Position numbers and translations under genes: made by a program
Shown here: piece after piece, positions 22,991-34,110 of the stretch
Layout: the number at the start of each line of letters is the position of its first letter
Numbering within the stretch: position 1 is the first letter of the stretch
Origin: Budorcas taxicolor
Lineage: Eukaryota > Chordata > Mammalia > Artiodactyla > Bovidae
DNA: 64,000 bases
Assembly: GCF_023091745.1 (NCBI RefSeq)
Contig: NC_068911.1
Span: 163,604,004-163,668,003 of the forward strand
Direction: 5' to 3'
Notes under the pieces: model-generated
The model's input: only the letters and a program-made list of their open reading frames with translations
What the model was told of the DNA's origin: nothing
The model's database searches: none

Positions 22991-23256
22991 CTTTTGAAGA
23001 ATACTGGCCAGCTATTTATAATTGCAATTTAAAAAATATTTGTATTACTTTTTAAACTCACAATAGTATCTGCCTCTGGGAAAAAAATCGAAATAATCAA
23101 TGTGCCATGTACAGAGGTTTACCATTTGCTTGTTTTAAATTGAAGATGCTCTTCCCCAAGAATGTTAACTGAGACCCCATTCGATGCCTCTTTTCTAGCT
23201 TTTTCTTCCAGGCACCGTAAGAAGATCTCATTTTGTCTTTTAAAAACTAACATTAA

Positions 23257-23372
23257 GGGAATTCCCTGGCAGTCCAGCGATTGGGACTCTGCACTTTCAC
23301 TGCCAAAGGTGTGAGTTCCAACATGGTCGGGGAACTAAGATCCTGCAAGCCACATGGCGTGGCCAAAAAATA
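23257..23372 (+). repeat. CHR-type SINE
   Basis: It reads GGGAATTCCCTGGCAGTCCA to CACATGGCGTGGCCAAAAAA. Confidence 0.85.
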
Positions 23373-24113
23373 ACCTAGCATGTAAATTTCTTCTATAATG
23401 TAAGTAATACATGCTCATTATAGAAATTTTGACTCCACAGAAACATATGAAGAAGAAAATTTAAAGAACCTCCAATCCTACCTCCAGAAATATTAACCCA
23501 GTTTTTACTCCACCCTTAAAACAAATGAAACCCTACATCTTTATCTTTTTACTCAGTTCTCAGTGAATCCTCATTGAATATTCATATTCTCTGCACAGTA
23601 TTAGAAGACTCATATTTTGTTTAGTTTTTAGTCTTTTTGTTTTGAAATAATTACAGATGCACCTGAAGTTGAGTCCCCCAGTGGTGACATCTCATTTGGC
23701 TGTAGTAAAACATTCAAATGAGGAAATTAACGTTGAGACAGTCCAGGCATCGTTCAGTTTTCAGTTTTTTTGTGCACTCCAGTCTCCTGTTCAACAAAAC
23801 AAAATATGAGGTTGCTTGTTTTAAAGACAAGGCATCTAAGATGGTTTCTTCCATTTCTGGTGAACCAAATGCAGCTGTTGGGTCGTCCGCACCTTGTAGG
23901 TCTCTGAACAGAGATCTGTCTGATTTGAAACCTGCCTTAGCCTGAGGTCTGACTCAGGTCCTCTCGAGGAGGGTTTGCAAATTGTCCTACTTACTACCCG
24001 CTTCACCGGCATGTTGCTACTGCCACTTCCTGGCCACATCCTCCTACCTCCTGGAGGGTCAATGAGGTGCTCCTCAGCTTCAGGGTTGTTTCCTGACCCC
24101 TGGTCTGTCCTTC

Positions 24114-24304
24114 GGGCTTCCCTGCGACTCAGCTGGTAAAGAATCCACCTGCAATATGGGAGACCTGGGTTTGATCCCTGGATTAGGAACATCCCCTGGA
24201 GAAGGGAAAAGCTACCCACTCCAGTATTCTGGCCTGGAGAATTCCATGGACTATAGTCCATGGGGTCACAAAGAGTTGGACACGACTGAGCAACTTTCAC
24301 TTCG
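24114..24304 (+). repeat. Bov-tA SINE
   Basis: It reads GGGCTTCCCTGCGACTCAGC to GACTGAGCAACTTTCACTTC, a full-length copy. Confidence 0.9.
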
Positions 24305-24319
24305 CTATCCTTCACATCC

Positions 24320-24363
24320 CCCTAAGCCTGTCCCTCAGGCTTGAGGGGGACAGGTTTTTAGGG
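24320..24363. repeat. Imperfect inverted repeat (hairpin)
   Basis: CCCTAAGCCTGTCCCTCA at 24320-24337 is mirrored by TGAGGGGGACAGG and TTTTTAGGG at 24342-24363, with a 4-base loop GGCT and two extra G plus a few mismatches in the right arm. Function unknown. Confidence 0.7.
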
Positions 24364-24785
24364 CAGACCCTAGGGGCCTGCTGACACTAATAAGACTTTG
24401 GATTTTGCTCAGAATCTTAGAACTTCGATGGGAAGTTATGAGGTCTCCAAGGCGGTTTCATCCCCATGGTGTGGAGCCCTGGTCTATGTGCATGCAGTGG
24501 TTTCCATAGCCATTAGGCAGACTCCTTGTTTTAGGAAAACTTATATAGATCTTAGTACTTAAGTGAGAGGCAGAGCTGAGCCCACTGAAGTGGGGATGGG
24601 GGCCTGGAACCCAGCCCTCTTAGTGGAGGCCTGGAGTTGATGCCAGGAGCACAGAGAGAGCAAGTGGACCCCTACCTGTCCAGTCTGTCAGAGCCACTTG
24701 AGATGGGACGTCATGATACTCAGGAGGTATAATGAATGTGCCCTTGTGCCCTTTTCTTTCTCTTTGAACTTGTGTTGCTGAGCAG

Positions 24786-24897
24786 GAAATTGAAGGATGT
24801 CCCATTACTGCCCTCCTTGGATTATGAGAAACTGAAGAAGGATTTGATTTTGGGGAGTGACCGCTTGAAAGCCTTCTTGTTGCAGGCTCTACGCTGG
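24786..24897 (+). CDS. ARMC9: ARMC9 exon D
   Basis: This exon has 112 bases: one base finishing the valine codon begun in exon C, then 37 codons (K-L-K-D-V-P-L-L-P-S-L-D-Y, then E-K-L-K-K-D-L-I-L-G-S-D-R-L and ending L-L-Q-A-L-R-W). The acceptor GTTGCTGAGCAG has a rather poor pyrimidine tract; the donor TGG followed by GTACGT is good. The alternating charged and leucine residues fit the start of the helical ARM-like part. Phase 2 in, 0 out. Confidence 0.93.
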
Positions 24898-25360
24898 GTA
24901 CGTACCTTTTTCTTGAAGTGGAAAAAAAAAAAGACCACACTGGTTTTCTTGACTGGCTCCCTTGCTTGTATCTTTCAACCCATCTCAAAATCTTTCTTCC
25001 TGCTGCCTGCTGATACCAAGAGCTAAAATTTAAAAATCAGCTTCTGACGATCACTGCGGTCTCTAAAAAAAAAAAGAAAACAAAAAAAAACCCCTTATAC
25101 TGACATCATAGCTGCCATAACACTCACTTGATGATTTGATACATGCAATTTCCAGGCCCTGGAGTCACCCTGTCCTCTGGCCCTTCCCTGGTTGTGAGCC
25201 AGACCCGCAGCTGGTGGTGTCAGCCTGTTAGAGCTCGGGGTCCCTCTCATACTGGCCCCCACAGAGACCTCTGGATTTAGGTATTCCTGTGTAGCCACAT
25301 CAAGAGAGAAAACTTATTAATAAGTCTTTAAGGAAAATAAAGCCTAAATAGCGGCTTTTC

Positions 25361-25447
25361 TGGGGATTCCCTGGGAGTCCCAGTGGTTAGGACTCCGTAC
25401 TTCCACTGCAGAGGGCACTGTTTCTGCCAACGGGCAGGCAAAAAAAG
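25361..25447 (+). repeat. CHR-type SINE, short
   Basis: GGGGATTCCCTGGGAGTCCC is followed by the CACTGCAGAGGGCAC part. The middle is deleted and it ends in an A-run. Confidence 0.75.
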
Positions 25448-25469
25448 CTTCATTAAAAAAATAAATAGA

Positions 25470-25597
25470 AACTTCCTTGGTGGTCCAGTGGCTAAGACTT
25501 TTCACTCCCAATGCAGGGGCCCGGGTTTGATTCCTGGTCAGGAAACTAGATCCCACATGCTGCAACTAAGACCCAGTGCAACCAAATAAAAATGAGT
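25470..25597 (+). repeat. CHR-type SINE
   Basis: It reads GAAACTTCCTTGGTGGTCCA to CCCAGTGCAACCAAATAAAA. Confidence 0.85.
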
Positions 25598-25658
25598 AAG
25601 TAAATAAGTAAATGGTTGCTTTTGTCCCCAGTCTTCAGATAGATCACAGTTAAGGCAG

Positions 25659-25758
25659 TGATTCCCAAGTCTATTGGTCTCAAACCTCTTGACAGGGTCA
25701 AAAATTACTGACTCCCAAGCCTTTCGGTCTCAAACCTCTTGACATGGTCAAAAATTAC
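25659..25758. repeat. 50-bp tandem duplication
   Basis: Two adjacent 50-base copies (25659-25708 and 25709-25758) differ at four or five positions. They share GGTCTCAAACCTCTTGACA and GGTCAAAAATTAC. This duplicates the left end of the hAT-like element. Confidence 0.9.
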
Positions 25759-25872
25759 TGAGGAACTCAAAGAGGTTTTGTTTGTGTGAATTTTTTTCTG
25801 CCAAAATTTATAGTATTAGCAGTTAAAACTGAGAAAATGTATATGTATTAATTCATTTAAAATGAACAATAA

Positions 25873-26010
25873 TAGGACTTCCCTGGCGGTCCAGTGGTTA
25901 AGATACCACACTTCCATTGCAGAGGGAGCAGGCTTGATTCCTGGTCAGGGAAATAAGAGCTCATATGCCGTGCGTGTGGCATGACCAAAGAATAAAAATA
26001 AATAAACACT
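25873..26010 (+). repeat. CHR-type SINE inside the hAT-like element
   Basis: It reads AGGACTTCCCTGGCGGTCCA to GTGTGGCATGACCAAAGAAT with an A-rich tail. Confidence 0.85.
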
Positions 26011-26230
26011 AATAAACCGAGGACATAACATAAATACCATTTTTATGAAAAGTAACTATTTTCCAAACTAAAAAAATTAGAAGTCTGACATTATTTTGCA
26101 TTTTTATACATTTCTTTAATGTCTGGCTTGATGGAGGACAGCTGAATTCTCATCTCTGCTTCTGCATTGTCACAGTATCACACTTCATCTAGCCTCTGAG
26201 AAACTGATCATTAAAAAGACAAAACATATC

Positions 26231-26823
26231 TTAGTTCAGTTCAGTTCAGTTCAGTTCAGTCGCTCAGTCATGTCCGACTCTTTGCGACCCCATGAATCGC
26301 AGCACGCCAGGCCTCCCTGTTCATCACCATCTCCCGGAGTTCACTCAGACTCACGTCCATCGAGTCTGTGATGCCATCCAGCCATCTCATCCTCGGTCGT
26401 CCCCTTCTCCTCCTGCCCCCAATCCCTCCCAGCATCAGAGTCTTTTCCAAGGAGTCAACTTTTCTCATGAGGTGGCCAAAGTACTGGAGTTTCAGCTTCA
26501 GCATCATTCCTTCCAAAGAAATCCCAGGGCTGATCTCCTTCAGAATGGACTGGTTGGATCTCCCTGCAGTCCAAGGGACTCTCAAGAGTCTTCTCCAACA
26601 CCACAGTTCAAAAGCATCAATTCTTCGGCGCTCAGTCTTCTTCACAGTCCAACTCTCACATCCATACATGACCACTGGAAAAACCATAGCCTTGACTAGA
26701 CGGACCTTAGTCGGCAAAGTAATGTCTCTGCTTTTGAATATGCTATCTAGGTTGGTCATAACTTTTCTTCCAAGGAGTAAGCGTCTTTTAATTTCATGGC
26801 TGCAGTCACCATCTGCAGTGATT
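26231..26823 (-). repeat. BovB 3' fragment, reverse, inside the hAT-like element
   Basis: It starts with a repeated TTCAG tail (TTAGTTCAGTTCAGTTCAGT), then CGCAGCACGCCAGGCCTCCC, and runs about 590 bases to CTGCAGTCACCATCTGCAGT. On the minus strand a frame of 216 codons is open here. It is the little-diverged 3' part of BovB, so this copy is young. Confidence 0.92.
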
Positions 26824-27603
26824 ATTATAGAAATAATTGTGACCTTGTAGATCCCTCTGCAGGGACTCTGGGGACCCCTAGGGTTCTCCAGACTATACTT
26901 TGAGAACCGCTGGTGCAAGCCAACGCCGGTTCACTCCTTAACTGAACAGTCTACTCTGATTGACCCGCAATAGTGTCAGACCTCTTCAGGGATCCCCACA
27001 TTTCATGCTGTCTTGACATCAAAATGCTTTTGTGTCATTTCCCCATCTCTGGATAAGAATAGCTCTCCTCGTGCACTCTGATGGCTGGTAGCACTTCCAG
27101 GAATGTGTTTTGGGGGAGAACTCTGAGTGTGCATTCAGACCAGCAGGAGTGTCCAGCAACCAGTTAGCATGTCTGCTCTGTCCCATTGACTGGAGTGGGT
27201 GGGGCGACGCGAGTAACCTGCCCGGAGGTTTGCCACTGCCCTGGTTACCAGCCTCCCCGGGGCTCTTGAATTACCCACTGTGTTCTCGCTGTTGGTCTAC
27301 GCTAGTGAGCCTCGTGGTGAGACCTGGTATTCCTTTGCTTATTGAATGACATTGTCATAGAACAAGCAGGAGAAACACACATCCTTATAAGATGCTGTCT
27401 GAGACCCCTCCAGCACCCCCACCTCAGCCCCACCACACCAGCCCGGCAGAGGCCTCCGAACTCAACAGACACGCAGCAGCCCCTAGGTGTGACCATGAGC
27501 AGCACGTGGGCAAGAAGACAGAGTGGCAGGCTACCAGAACCGAACGGTGCAGGTCCCCAGAGGCAGGTGTCAGAGACAGACTGGACCTGCTGCAGCCGAG
27601 GAG

Positions 27604-27916
27604 AGAGTGAAAGCCCCTCAGTCATGTCTGGCTCTTTGCCACCCCACGGACTATACAGTCCATGGACTTCTCCAGGCCAGAATACTGGAGTGGGTAGCCT
27701 TTCCCTTCTCCAGGGGATCTTCCCAACCCGGGGATCAAACCCAGGTCTCCTGCATTGCAGGTGGATTCTTTACCAGCTGAGCCACAAGGGAAGCCCAAGA
27801 ATACTGGAGTGGGTAGCCTAATTCCTTCTCCAGTGGATCTTTCCCACCCAGGAATTGAACTTGGGTCTCCTGCACTGCAAGCGGATTCCTTACTAACTGA
27901 GCTATCAGAGAAGCCC
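27604..27916 (-). repeat. Bov-A2 dimeric SINE, reverse
   Basis: Two Bov-A bodies follow each other. The first ends GAGCCACAAGGGAAGCCC at about 27797, and the second starts AAGAATACTGGAGTGGGTAG and ends GCTATCAGAGAAGCCC. Confidence 0.92.
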
Positions 27917-28490
27917 GCCAAGGAGAGGGGCCCTGGGAAAGAGAAGGGAAGGCAGTGCCAGCGTTGCCCCACACAGGCGTGCACGCACACACAGTATCCT
28001 CAGTGGTGCTGTGCAGGCCTCCGTAGAACGAGTGTGCTCTGTGGGCCCAGCACTCACTCACAGCTCTCCCCTTCAGGCACCTCCCTCAGCTGGACCATGC
28101 ATCCTAGCCCGCACCATGCTCACATGTCCCTTGAAGCCTGAGAGTCTGCTTATCCTTCAAGGACCAACTCTTGAGCCACTTTCAGGGGGGAAAAAAAAAA
28201 CCCTCCAGGCATTGGGGAGCCCTCCCTTATCTGGTCCCTTGCAGTCCCATCATTTTCCACTTTCACTGCTCAGGAGCATATGTGTGTTAGGTGACTCCTA
28301 AATCACCCATTAGGAGGTTTGCTGTAATTTTTCATTCACTGACATGTCAGCTGGTTGACCAGCTGCTCAGCTGGGTGTTACTCATTTGGTTTAGTGAAAG
28401 GCATGGTTACTGGTGCCACCTGTGATGAGAGAATGCCTTTTCCCCACTTTCACACTTGGACCTCGCTCCTCTCGCCTTTCTCCCTCCTAG

Positions 28491-28583
28491 CGCTTGACCG
28501 CATCGCACCCCGGAGAGCAGAGGGAGACCGTCCTGCAGGCCTACATCAGCAACGACCTGTTGGACTGTCACAGCCACAGCCAG
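28491..28583 (+). CDS. ARMC9: ARMC9 exon E
   Basis: The exon has 93 bases and 31 codons in phase 0-0: R-L-T-A-S-H-P-G-E-Q-R-E-T-V-L-Q-A-Y-I-S, then N-D-L-L-D-C-H-S-H-S-Q. The acceptor TTTCTCCCTCCTAG has a strong pyrimidine tract; the donor is CAG followed by GTCAGT. It is the linker into the first ARM-like helices. Being phase symmetric, it can be skipped in frame. Confidence 0.93.
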
Positions 28584-29004
28584 GTCAGTGGGGGGCGGGC
28601 CAGGGCCCAGCCGGGGCCTGCCCTTCTGGGGAGGGTCTTAGAAGGGGGAGGCCCTTGCTTTCTATGCAAGTCTTCACAGAGTGATCGTATGTCAGCCTGG
28701 GGCTTCTGTTAGCTTCTGAGGTCTGCTGTCCACCCTGGACTTCAGCCCACTTTTCACTTCTAATGCAGAGTCCTAATAAACAAGCTAGTACTGCCTGGTT
28801 CAACTCTGCGTCTCTTTTCTGCCATTTTTCTTTCTTTCTTTTTTCTCAAAGTCTCTGCTCTTGCCCTCATGCCACTGCTCACCATGAGTCTGAAAACTCA
28901 GCAGGACTTAGAATGGGCAAGGTAAAGAAGCAGGTTCCAGTTGTTTTCATCTGGGCCTGACTTCTACACATGTCTTCCACACTATTTGTATAGAGCTTTG
29001 GACC

Positions 29005-29140
29005 AGATAGGTCTAATGGTGCAGTGGGGGAAGCATGGGGTTTAAAAGGACATGAGCTGATCTCAGATCTCTGCCCCACCAACAGCTGGCTGATGCCCTT
29101 AAGCAAGTTTCTGGCCTCAGGGAGCTTTCCCACCACCAAG
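29005..29140 (+). repeat. MIR-like SINE remnant
   Basis: GTCTAATGGTGCAGTGG, GGTTTAAAAGGACATGAGC, ACCAACAGCTGGCTGATGCC and AAGCAAGTTTCTGGCCTCAG keep the order of MIR phrases. Confidence 0.55.
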
Positions 29141-31061
29141 TCACCTGCCTTGGGAAGTTGTGGGGTGATTGTGCGAGATCACATGTGGGATGGACGTGAC
29201 TCCACGCCCAGTGCAGAGGGGTCCACAGTGGTGGTTCTCCTCCCCACCCCCAGCCCCTTCCACGTTCTCAGCACCTGTTCCCAGATGGGAGGAGTTTCGA
29301 GAGCTTGGCTGTGGCCTACAGTGAGAGGATACTGCATCTCATTATATCACTTGCATCTTTATCTAGGATGCTCTAAAAACCTTCATCTCCCTACTCTTAA
29401 GGGAGTGGAGTATCTGTACCTCTTCGGAACCTGATGAAACAGCCCCTCAAGGAGGCTTGTCACATGTGATATGTTGTGTACACAGGCGGCAACCCTGAGG
29501 GTTTTGCGTTTCTTCTTTGTACATAATCTTATTGCTCCCATGAAAGAGTTGTGTTAAGTATGAAAAATAGTCTCTCAAATTCTAGAGTTATTTTCTTTAA
29601 CCTTTTTGTTGTTGTTGTTGGTATTGTAATGACATTGAATCTAGCTGAATTAGGCATTGAAGCAGCTGAATTAGAAACTCTCCTGACTTATAAACTCAAA
29701 TCCGGTTGTATTGAATTGAATCAGAATTCAATACTGATTCTTTCTGAATTATGATATTTCATTGAATCTAAGATGCAGTTCCCCCTGCCTCACGCTAGCA
29801 TCTGTAAGAATAGCCGATAGCCTGTTACAGTTTAATTGGCAGTGCAGTTTTCTTTCTTGGTTGTGCATAAAAAAATACATCCTCTAATAAAAAGTGTTTT
29901 AGGTTTTATGATACATGATATTTGTCAAAATGCTGTAAACTTTATAGCCACTGAAGCTGTCATATCTTCCTCAAGTCATTTTTTTTATTGGCATGGCTTA
30001 TATATTTATTTATTTTTCAATAAGAAATGAGCTGGAGTTATCTTAAGATGGCAGAAAATCTGCAGAATGGGGAAACTCCTTGGGAAACATGGATGCCGTG
30101 TCACCATGACACCAAAATAAGTTGGGATATAAGTATTTGTCTCGCAGCTTGTTTATCTGTTTATTTATCGACAGACACTTGAGTTGCCTCTCCCTTTGGC
30201 TGTTGTGAATAATGCTGCTTTGAACATGGGTGTGCACATCCTCACTCTTGTCTTAATCAGTTCCTTGTTTTTCTTTATAGTAGCCTCATTTGCATATGTC
30301 CCCAGAATAATACAGTGTTTGGTCTGGGGTTTGCTGAGTATCAAGTACAAACCTTACTCTGCAAGGAATGGGTACTATTTCCAGGTTAGATGAAGGCACC
30401 TAGGGGAAGGTGACATGAACAAAATTGCTGGATTATAATCAGACATAGCTCCCCTGGGCTCTTATTGGTTCCTCTGGGGACACTGGTAGTTAGAGTCAGG
30501 AGAGAGTCTGGGGAAGCATAGGGCATCTGGCAGGGCTGAAATGTAGCCCAGGTACTGGTTATCTGGTGGCAGTGTGTATGGCCAAGGGGAATGGTGAGGC
30601 ACTCTAATTTGGGTTTTACGCTCGCCTGGTCTGCTCATAGTTCTCAGGAGTTGATCACACTTCTGTGGGGTGAACAGACTTTCCACAGCTGGTCCACACA
30701 GCAGGGTGTGGATAGGGAGCTGAAACTTCATCAGCATGTGGGCAGGGATGTCCAAGTACACGTGAGTCTGGGCTCACCAGCCCAGGTATGTTGCACTCTG
30801 CTTGAAAATGTGTTACATGGTGAGCTATTGTGGAATCCTGGCTGTATTTACTAGAACTGCATAGTCTGTGCCCTAGCAAAAACACGCCTAAGTATAATCC
30901 CAACAGAAGTACGCCATATGTTCAACTGCAAGAGGTATAAGAATGTTCATAGCAACAGTATTTATAAGAACCAGAACACTGGCTATAACCAAATGTCCAT
31001 CAGGAGTAGAATGGATAAGTCATCTGCGATATATTTTTAAGATGGGATATATTGAGCCACT

Positions 31062-31240
31062 GGGGCTTCCCTGGTGGCTCAGATGGTAAAGAATCTGCCT
31101 GCAATGCAGGAGGCCTGGGTTCGATCCCTGGGTGGGGAAGATTCCTTGGAGAAGGGAATGGACAGAGGAGCCTGACGGGCTACAGTCCATGGGGTCACGA
31201 AAAGTCGGACATGACTGAGCAAATAGCACTTTCCCTTTCA
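31062..31240 (+). repeat. Bov-tA SINE inside an L1 remnant
   Basis: It reads GGGGCTTCCCTGGTGGCTCA to GACATGACTGAGCAAATAGC. The body is shortened by about 30 bases after GAGAAGGGAATGG. Confidence 0.88.
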
Positions 31241-31314
31241 TACACTGAGCCATGGAAAGGAGCATACAGGATACAACATGGGTGAGTCTCAAAAACATGA
31301 TATTGAATGAGAAA

Positions 31315-31520
31315 GTGAAATCGCTCAGTTGTGTCTGACTCTTTGTGACCCCATGGATTGTAGCCTACCAGGTTTCTCCATCCGTGGGATTTCCCAGGCA
31401 AGAGTACTGGAGTGGGTTGCCATTTCCTTCTCTAGGGGATCTTCCCGACCCAGGGATCGAACCCGGGTCTCCCACACTGTAGGCAGACACTTTTACCATC
31501 TGAGCCACCAGGGAAGTCAC
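31315..31520 (-). repeat. Bov-tA SINE, reverse, with 11-bp duplication
   Basis: It reads GTGAAATCGCTCAGTTGTG to GAGCCACCAGGGAAGTCAC. The direct repeat TGAATGAGAAA lies at 31304-31314 and 31521-31531. Confidence 0.92.
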
Positions 31521-33099
31521 TGAATGAGAAAAGTCAGATATAAAAGAATAAATACAGCATGGCTTTATTTATTTAAAAATTTTACACAGTACTAACCCAC
31601 GATATAAGAAGCCAGGAGAGATGTTGCCCTTGGTTGAGATAAGGACCCTCGGAGGGCATCTGGGGCTTGGATAATGTTTCTTTTTTGATGTTGTTCTGTT
31701 TCTTGATGTGACTGTCAGTTAGCCACATGTCCACTTTGTGAAAACCTATCAAGCTGTATACTCATGATCTGGGCAATATTCTGATGGATGTTATATTTCA
31801 ATAAAATTTTTACCTAAACAAAGATGGCACAATGGCAATAGGCATCTTGGGGGTGACAGCCTTCACTATGCCACTCTTTTGAGTCAGTCATTCAGCTTGC
31901 ACTAGTGGCCCTCCACCTCTGGGGCAAAGCTGCCTTCCAGAAATCTCTCTCCACCAAACATATATTGATTCCTTTCACCCCTTTCCTGAACTGGATCTCT
32001 GTTTCCAACATTCTATAATTGTCTTTTTGGTGGAGCACAGCCTTTAGTTAATAGCTTCTAGAGAAAGGATAGATTGGGGGAGTATATTTTTTGAGGCTGT
32101 GTATGTCTGAAAATATCTTTATTCATTGTGTAGAACTCTGGGTTGTAAATAATCATCCTTCAGAATTTTGAAGATATTGCTTCACTGCCTTTTAGGTTTC
32201 AGTGTTGCTCTTGAAAAGTCCAAAGCCTTTCTAATTCCTGACCCTTTGTATGTGAACTGTTTTTGTTTCTGGAAGTATGTTGAGTCTTTTCCTTTTCACC
32301 AGTGTTAATGAATTTCCCATTGATGTCTTTCATGATGTGTATTTGATTCATTTTGGGGGAGCACTTTTTGAGCCCTTTCTATCTGACAGCTGTAATTCTG
32401 GGAACTTTTCTGGAGTTATTTTGTTGATTTCTTCTCTTGTTTTCTCTGTTCATAGGTAGGTAGGTAGGTAAGGGTTTGATTGCCAGTGTTCTGGGAGCCA
32501 GCTAGGAGAGGAGGAGGGGGTGGCTATTGAGCATTTATTCTGCTGCTTTGGTGTGGAAGCTCCGCTCTCCTGCATCTGGTGTTCTCCATCCAGAGACCTT
32601 CTTTGTGGCCCTCAAAGGAGAGTGTGCCAGGTGTGTGGTGTGGGGTGCACGGGAGGACACGGAGCAGGAGCAGCGTGTGGCACTGAGCCACTGACCCTGT
32701 AGCTTTCATTCCTCCTTGATTTTCCTCCAGTTCTGGTGACTTCTGAGAATTAAGTGATGTAAACCGGGTAATTCCTTCCTCATTGCCTGTTTGGCATTCT
32801 TGGGTCTGCTGAGTGTGTTATCTTCCTGCATTCCTAATCCCAAAATTGTGTTGTCATGGTTTCTGGTGCTATCTTCTGTGTCCTGGAGAATATCTGTCTC
32901 CTTAAAAACTCCATTTACTGCTGGTTTTATGGTGGCTTTGGAGGAGCAAAATTAGACATGTTTGCTGGGTCATTCATTCTACCTGGAAAAACATCAGCAA
33001 CAATAATAGCAAACAGCATTGCCTCCTTGGAGTCAGTCACCATTGTAAATCCTTTGAATAATGAACTCTTCTACTCTGTAAGTCTGAACAACTTCTTTT

Positions 33100-33406
33100 T
33101 AAAAAAATTTACTATAAATGTATTCATTTTAATTGGAGGCTAATTATTTTACAATATTGTCTTGGTTTGGGCATACATTGACATCAATCCACCACAGGTG
33201 TACATGTGTTCCCCATCCTGAACCCCGCTCCCACCTCCTTCCCCATCCCATCCCTCTGGGTCATCCCAGTGCACCAGCCCCAAGCATCCTGTATCATGCA
33301 TCGAACCTGGACTGGCGATTCGTTTCGCATATGATAATATACATGTTATAGTGCCATTCTCCCAAATCATCCCACCCTCGCCCTCTCCCACAGAGTCCAA
33401 AAGACT
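33100..33406 (-). repeat. Ruminant L1 piece with 15-16-bp duplication
   Basis: It contains TTTAATTGGAGGCTAATTA, TTTGGGCATACATTGACATC and TGCATCGAACCTGGACTGGC, phrases of the ruminant L1 family. It is flanked by TGAACAACTTCTTTT (33085-33099) and TGAACAACTTCCTTTT (33407-33422), a target duplication. It ends 194 bases before exon F. Confidence 0.75.
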
Positions 33407-33600
33407 TGAACAACTTCCTTTTGCCAAGTCACAGAAAAGATCAGTTGGAAATCAAAACTGAATCACCTCTAATAAATTCACGCAGAGGGAGACTACAGCA
33501 GACCCTCAGAGGAGACACAGGCTTCTCTCTCACTTGTGTTTACCTCCATTGTTTTTCCTCGTTTGACATTTTGATGTTCCCCCACCCCCACCCCACACAG

Positions 33601-33691
33601 AGGAGCGTGCTTCAGCTGCTGCAATCCAAGAGTGAGGTGGTACGGCAGTACACAGCCAGGCTCATCAACGCTTTCGCGTCCCTAGCAGAAG
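33601..33691 (+). CDS. ARMC9: ARMC9 exon F (ARM-like)
   Basis: The exon has 91 bases: 30 codons (R-S-V-L-Q-L-L-Q-S-K-S-E-V-V-R-Q-Y, then T-A-R-L-I-N-A-F-A-S-L-A-E) plus one base of a split glycine codon. The acceptor is CCCCACCCCACACAG and the donor is GAAG followed by GTAAGA. The peptide has the amphipathic helix-turn-helix look of an armadillo repeat. Phase 0 in, 1 out. Confidence 0.93.
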
Positions 33692-33910
33692 GTAAGATGT
33701 CAGCTTTCCTTGTCAACTGGAAAAAAAAAGTTGAGAATTATGTTTTATTTGGCTGATGAAATGGACAAGCCAGGACACGGCATATCAGATAGCTCTGAGA
33801 GACTGCTCCGAAGAGATGAGGGAGGAGCCGGGACATACAGGCCTTTTGGCAACAAAGACCTGGTAGTTGAAACTTCAAAAGATGACTGTTAAAGCCAGAC
33901 CTCTTCAGGA

Positions 33911-34110
33911 ATTCTTTCCTGGTGGCTCAGCAGTAAAGAATTCGTCTGCCAGTGCAGGACACATAGGTTTGATCCCTGGGTCAGAAAGATCCCGTGGAGA
34001 AGAAAATGACAACCCACTCCAGTATTCTTGCCTGGGAAATCCCATGGACAGAGAAGCCCGGAGGGCTACAATCCTGGGGGCTGCAGAGTTGGACACAACC
34101 TAGAGACAAA
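33911..34110 (+). repeat. Bov-tA SINE
   Basis: It reads ATTCTTTCCTGGTGGCTCAG to GTTGGACACAACCTAGAGAC. Confidence 0.88.

Larger units (their letters stand above)
21422..24785 (+). other. ARMC9: ARMC9 intron C-D
   Basis: The intron has 3364 bases and is AT-rich at first. It holds a MIR remnant (22140-22300), a BovB fragment (22326-22548), an L1M-like stretch (22700-22990), a CHR SINE (23257-23372), a Bov-tA SINE (24114-24304) and an imperfect hairpin (24320-24363). The rest (21430-22130, 23380-24110, 24370-24780) shows nothing I can name. Confidence 0.75.
25657..26921. mobile_element. Old hAT-like DNA transposon, nested insertions
   Basis: The left end reads CAGTGATTCCCAAG and the right end, reverse complemented, reads CAGCGGTTCTCAAA. 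These are imperfect 14-base terminal inverted repeats of the CAGYGGTTCTCAA type used by mammalian hAT (Charlie-like) elements. The 8-base flanks GTTAAGGC and GTGCAAGC agree at 5 of 8 positions, a possible worn target duplication. Internal phrases (CAAAAATTACTGAGGAACTC, AAAGAGGTTTTGTTTGTGTG) are typical of such old elements. A CHR SINE and a BovB copy lie inside it. No transposase frame is visible. Confidence 0.6.
24898..28490 (+). other. ARMC9: ARMC9 intron D-E
   Basis: The intron has 3593 bases. It holds poly-A rich patches (24920, 25063-25090), three CHR SINEs, an old hAT-like element (25657-26921) carrying a BovB insertion, and a Bov-A2 dimer (27604-27916). 26930-27600 and 27920-28490 look unique and contain no recognisable exon. 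Confidence 0.75.
30870..31815 (+). repeat. Old L1 3' region split by two SINEs
   Basis: Left part: AGCAACAGTATTTATAAGAA, AAATGTCCATCAGGAGTAGA. Right part: ACTGTCAGTTAGCCACATG, AAACCTATCAAGCTGTATAC, TTATATTTCAATAAAATTTT. Together these match the usual order of L1M 3' ends, with Bov-tA copies at 31062-31240 and 31315-31520 inserted. Confidence 0.6.
28584..33600 (+). other. ARMC9: ARMC9 intron E-F
   Basis: The intron has 5017 bases. It holds a MIR remnant (29005-29140), AT-rich sequence (29440-30060), old L1 pieces (30120-30440 and about 30870-31815, the latter interrupted by two SINEs), a T/G-rich stretch (31850-33080) in which I see no gene, a GGTA short tandem (32455-32470) and a ruminant L1 piece (33100-33406). 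The region 30440-30870 shows nothing I can name. Confidence 0.75.

Noticed and set aside
26268..26918. 216-codon minus-strand open frame
   Set aside because: It is the 3' part of a young BovB copy reading into the hAT remnant; no start context and not a host gene.
27342..28141. Several frames of 100-160 codons
   Set aside because: They run through the Bov-A2 dimer at 27604-27916; frames shared by many such SINEs are not genes.
31062..31240. tRNA gene suggested by A- and B-box-like sequence
   Set aside because: This is the tRNA-derived head of a Bov-tA SINE, with no intact cloverleaf; the same holds for the other SINE heads.
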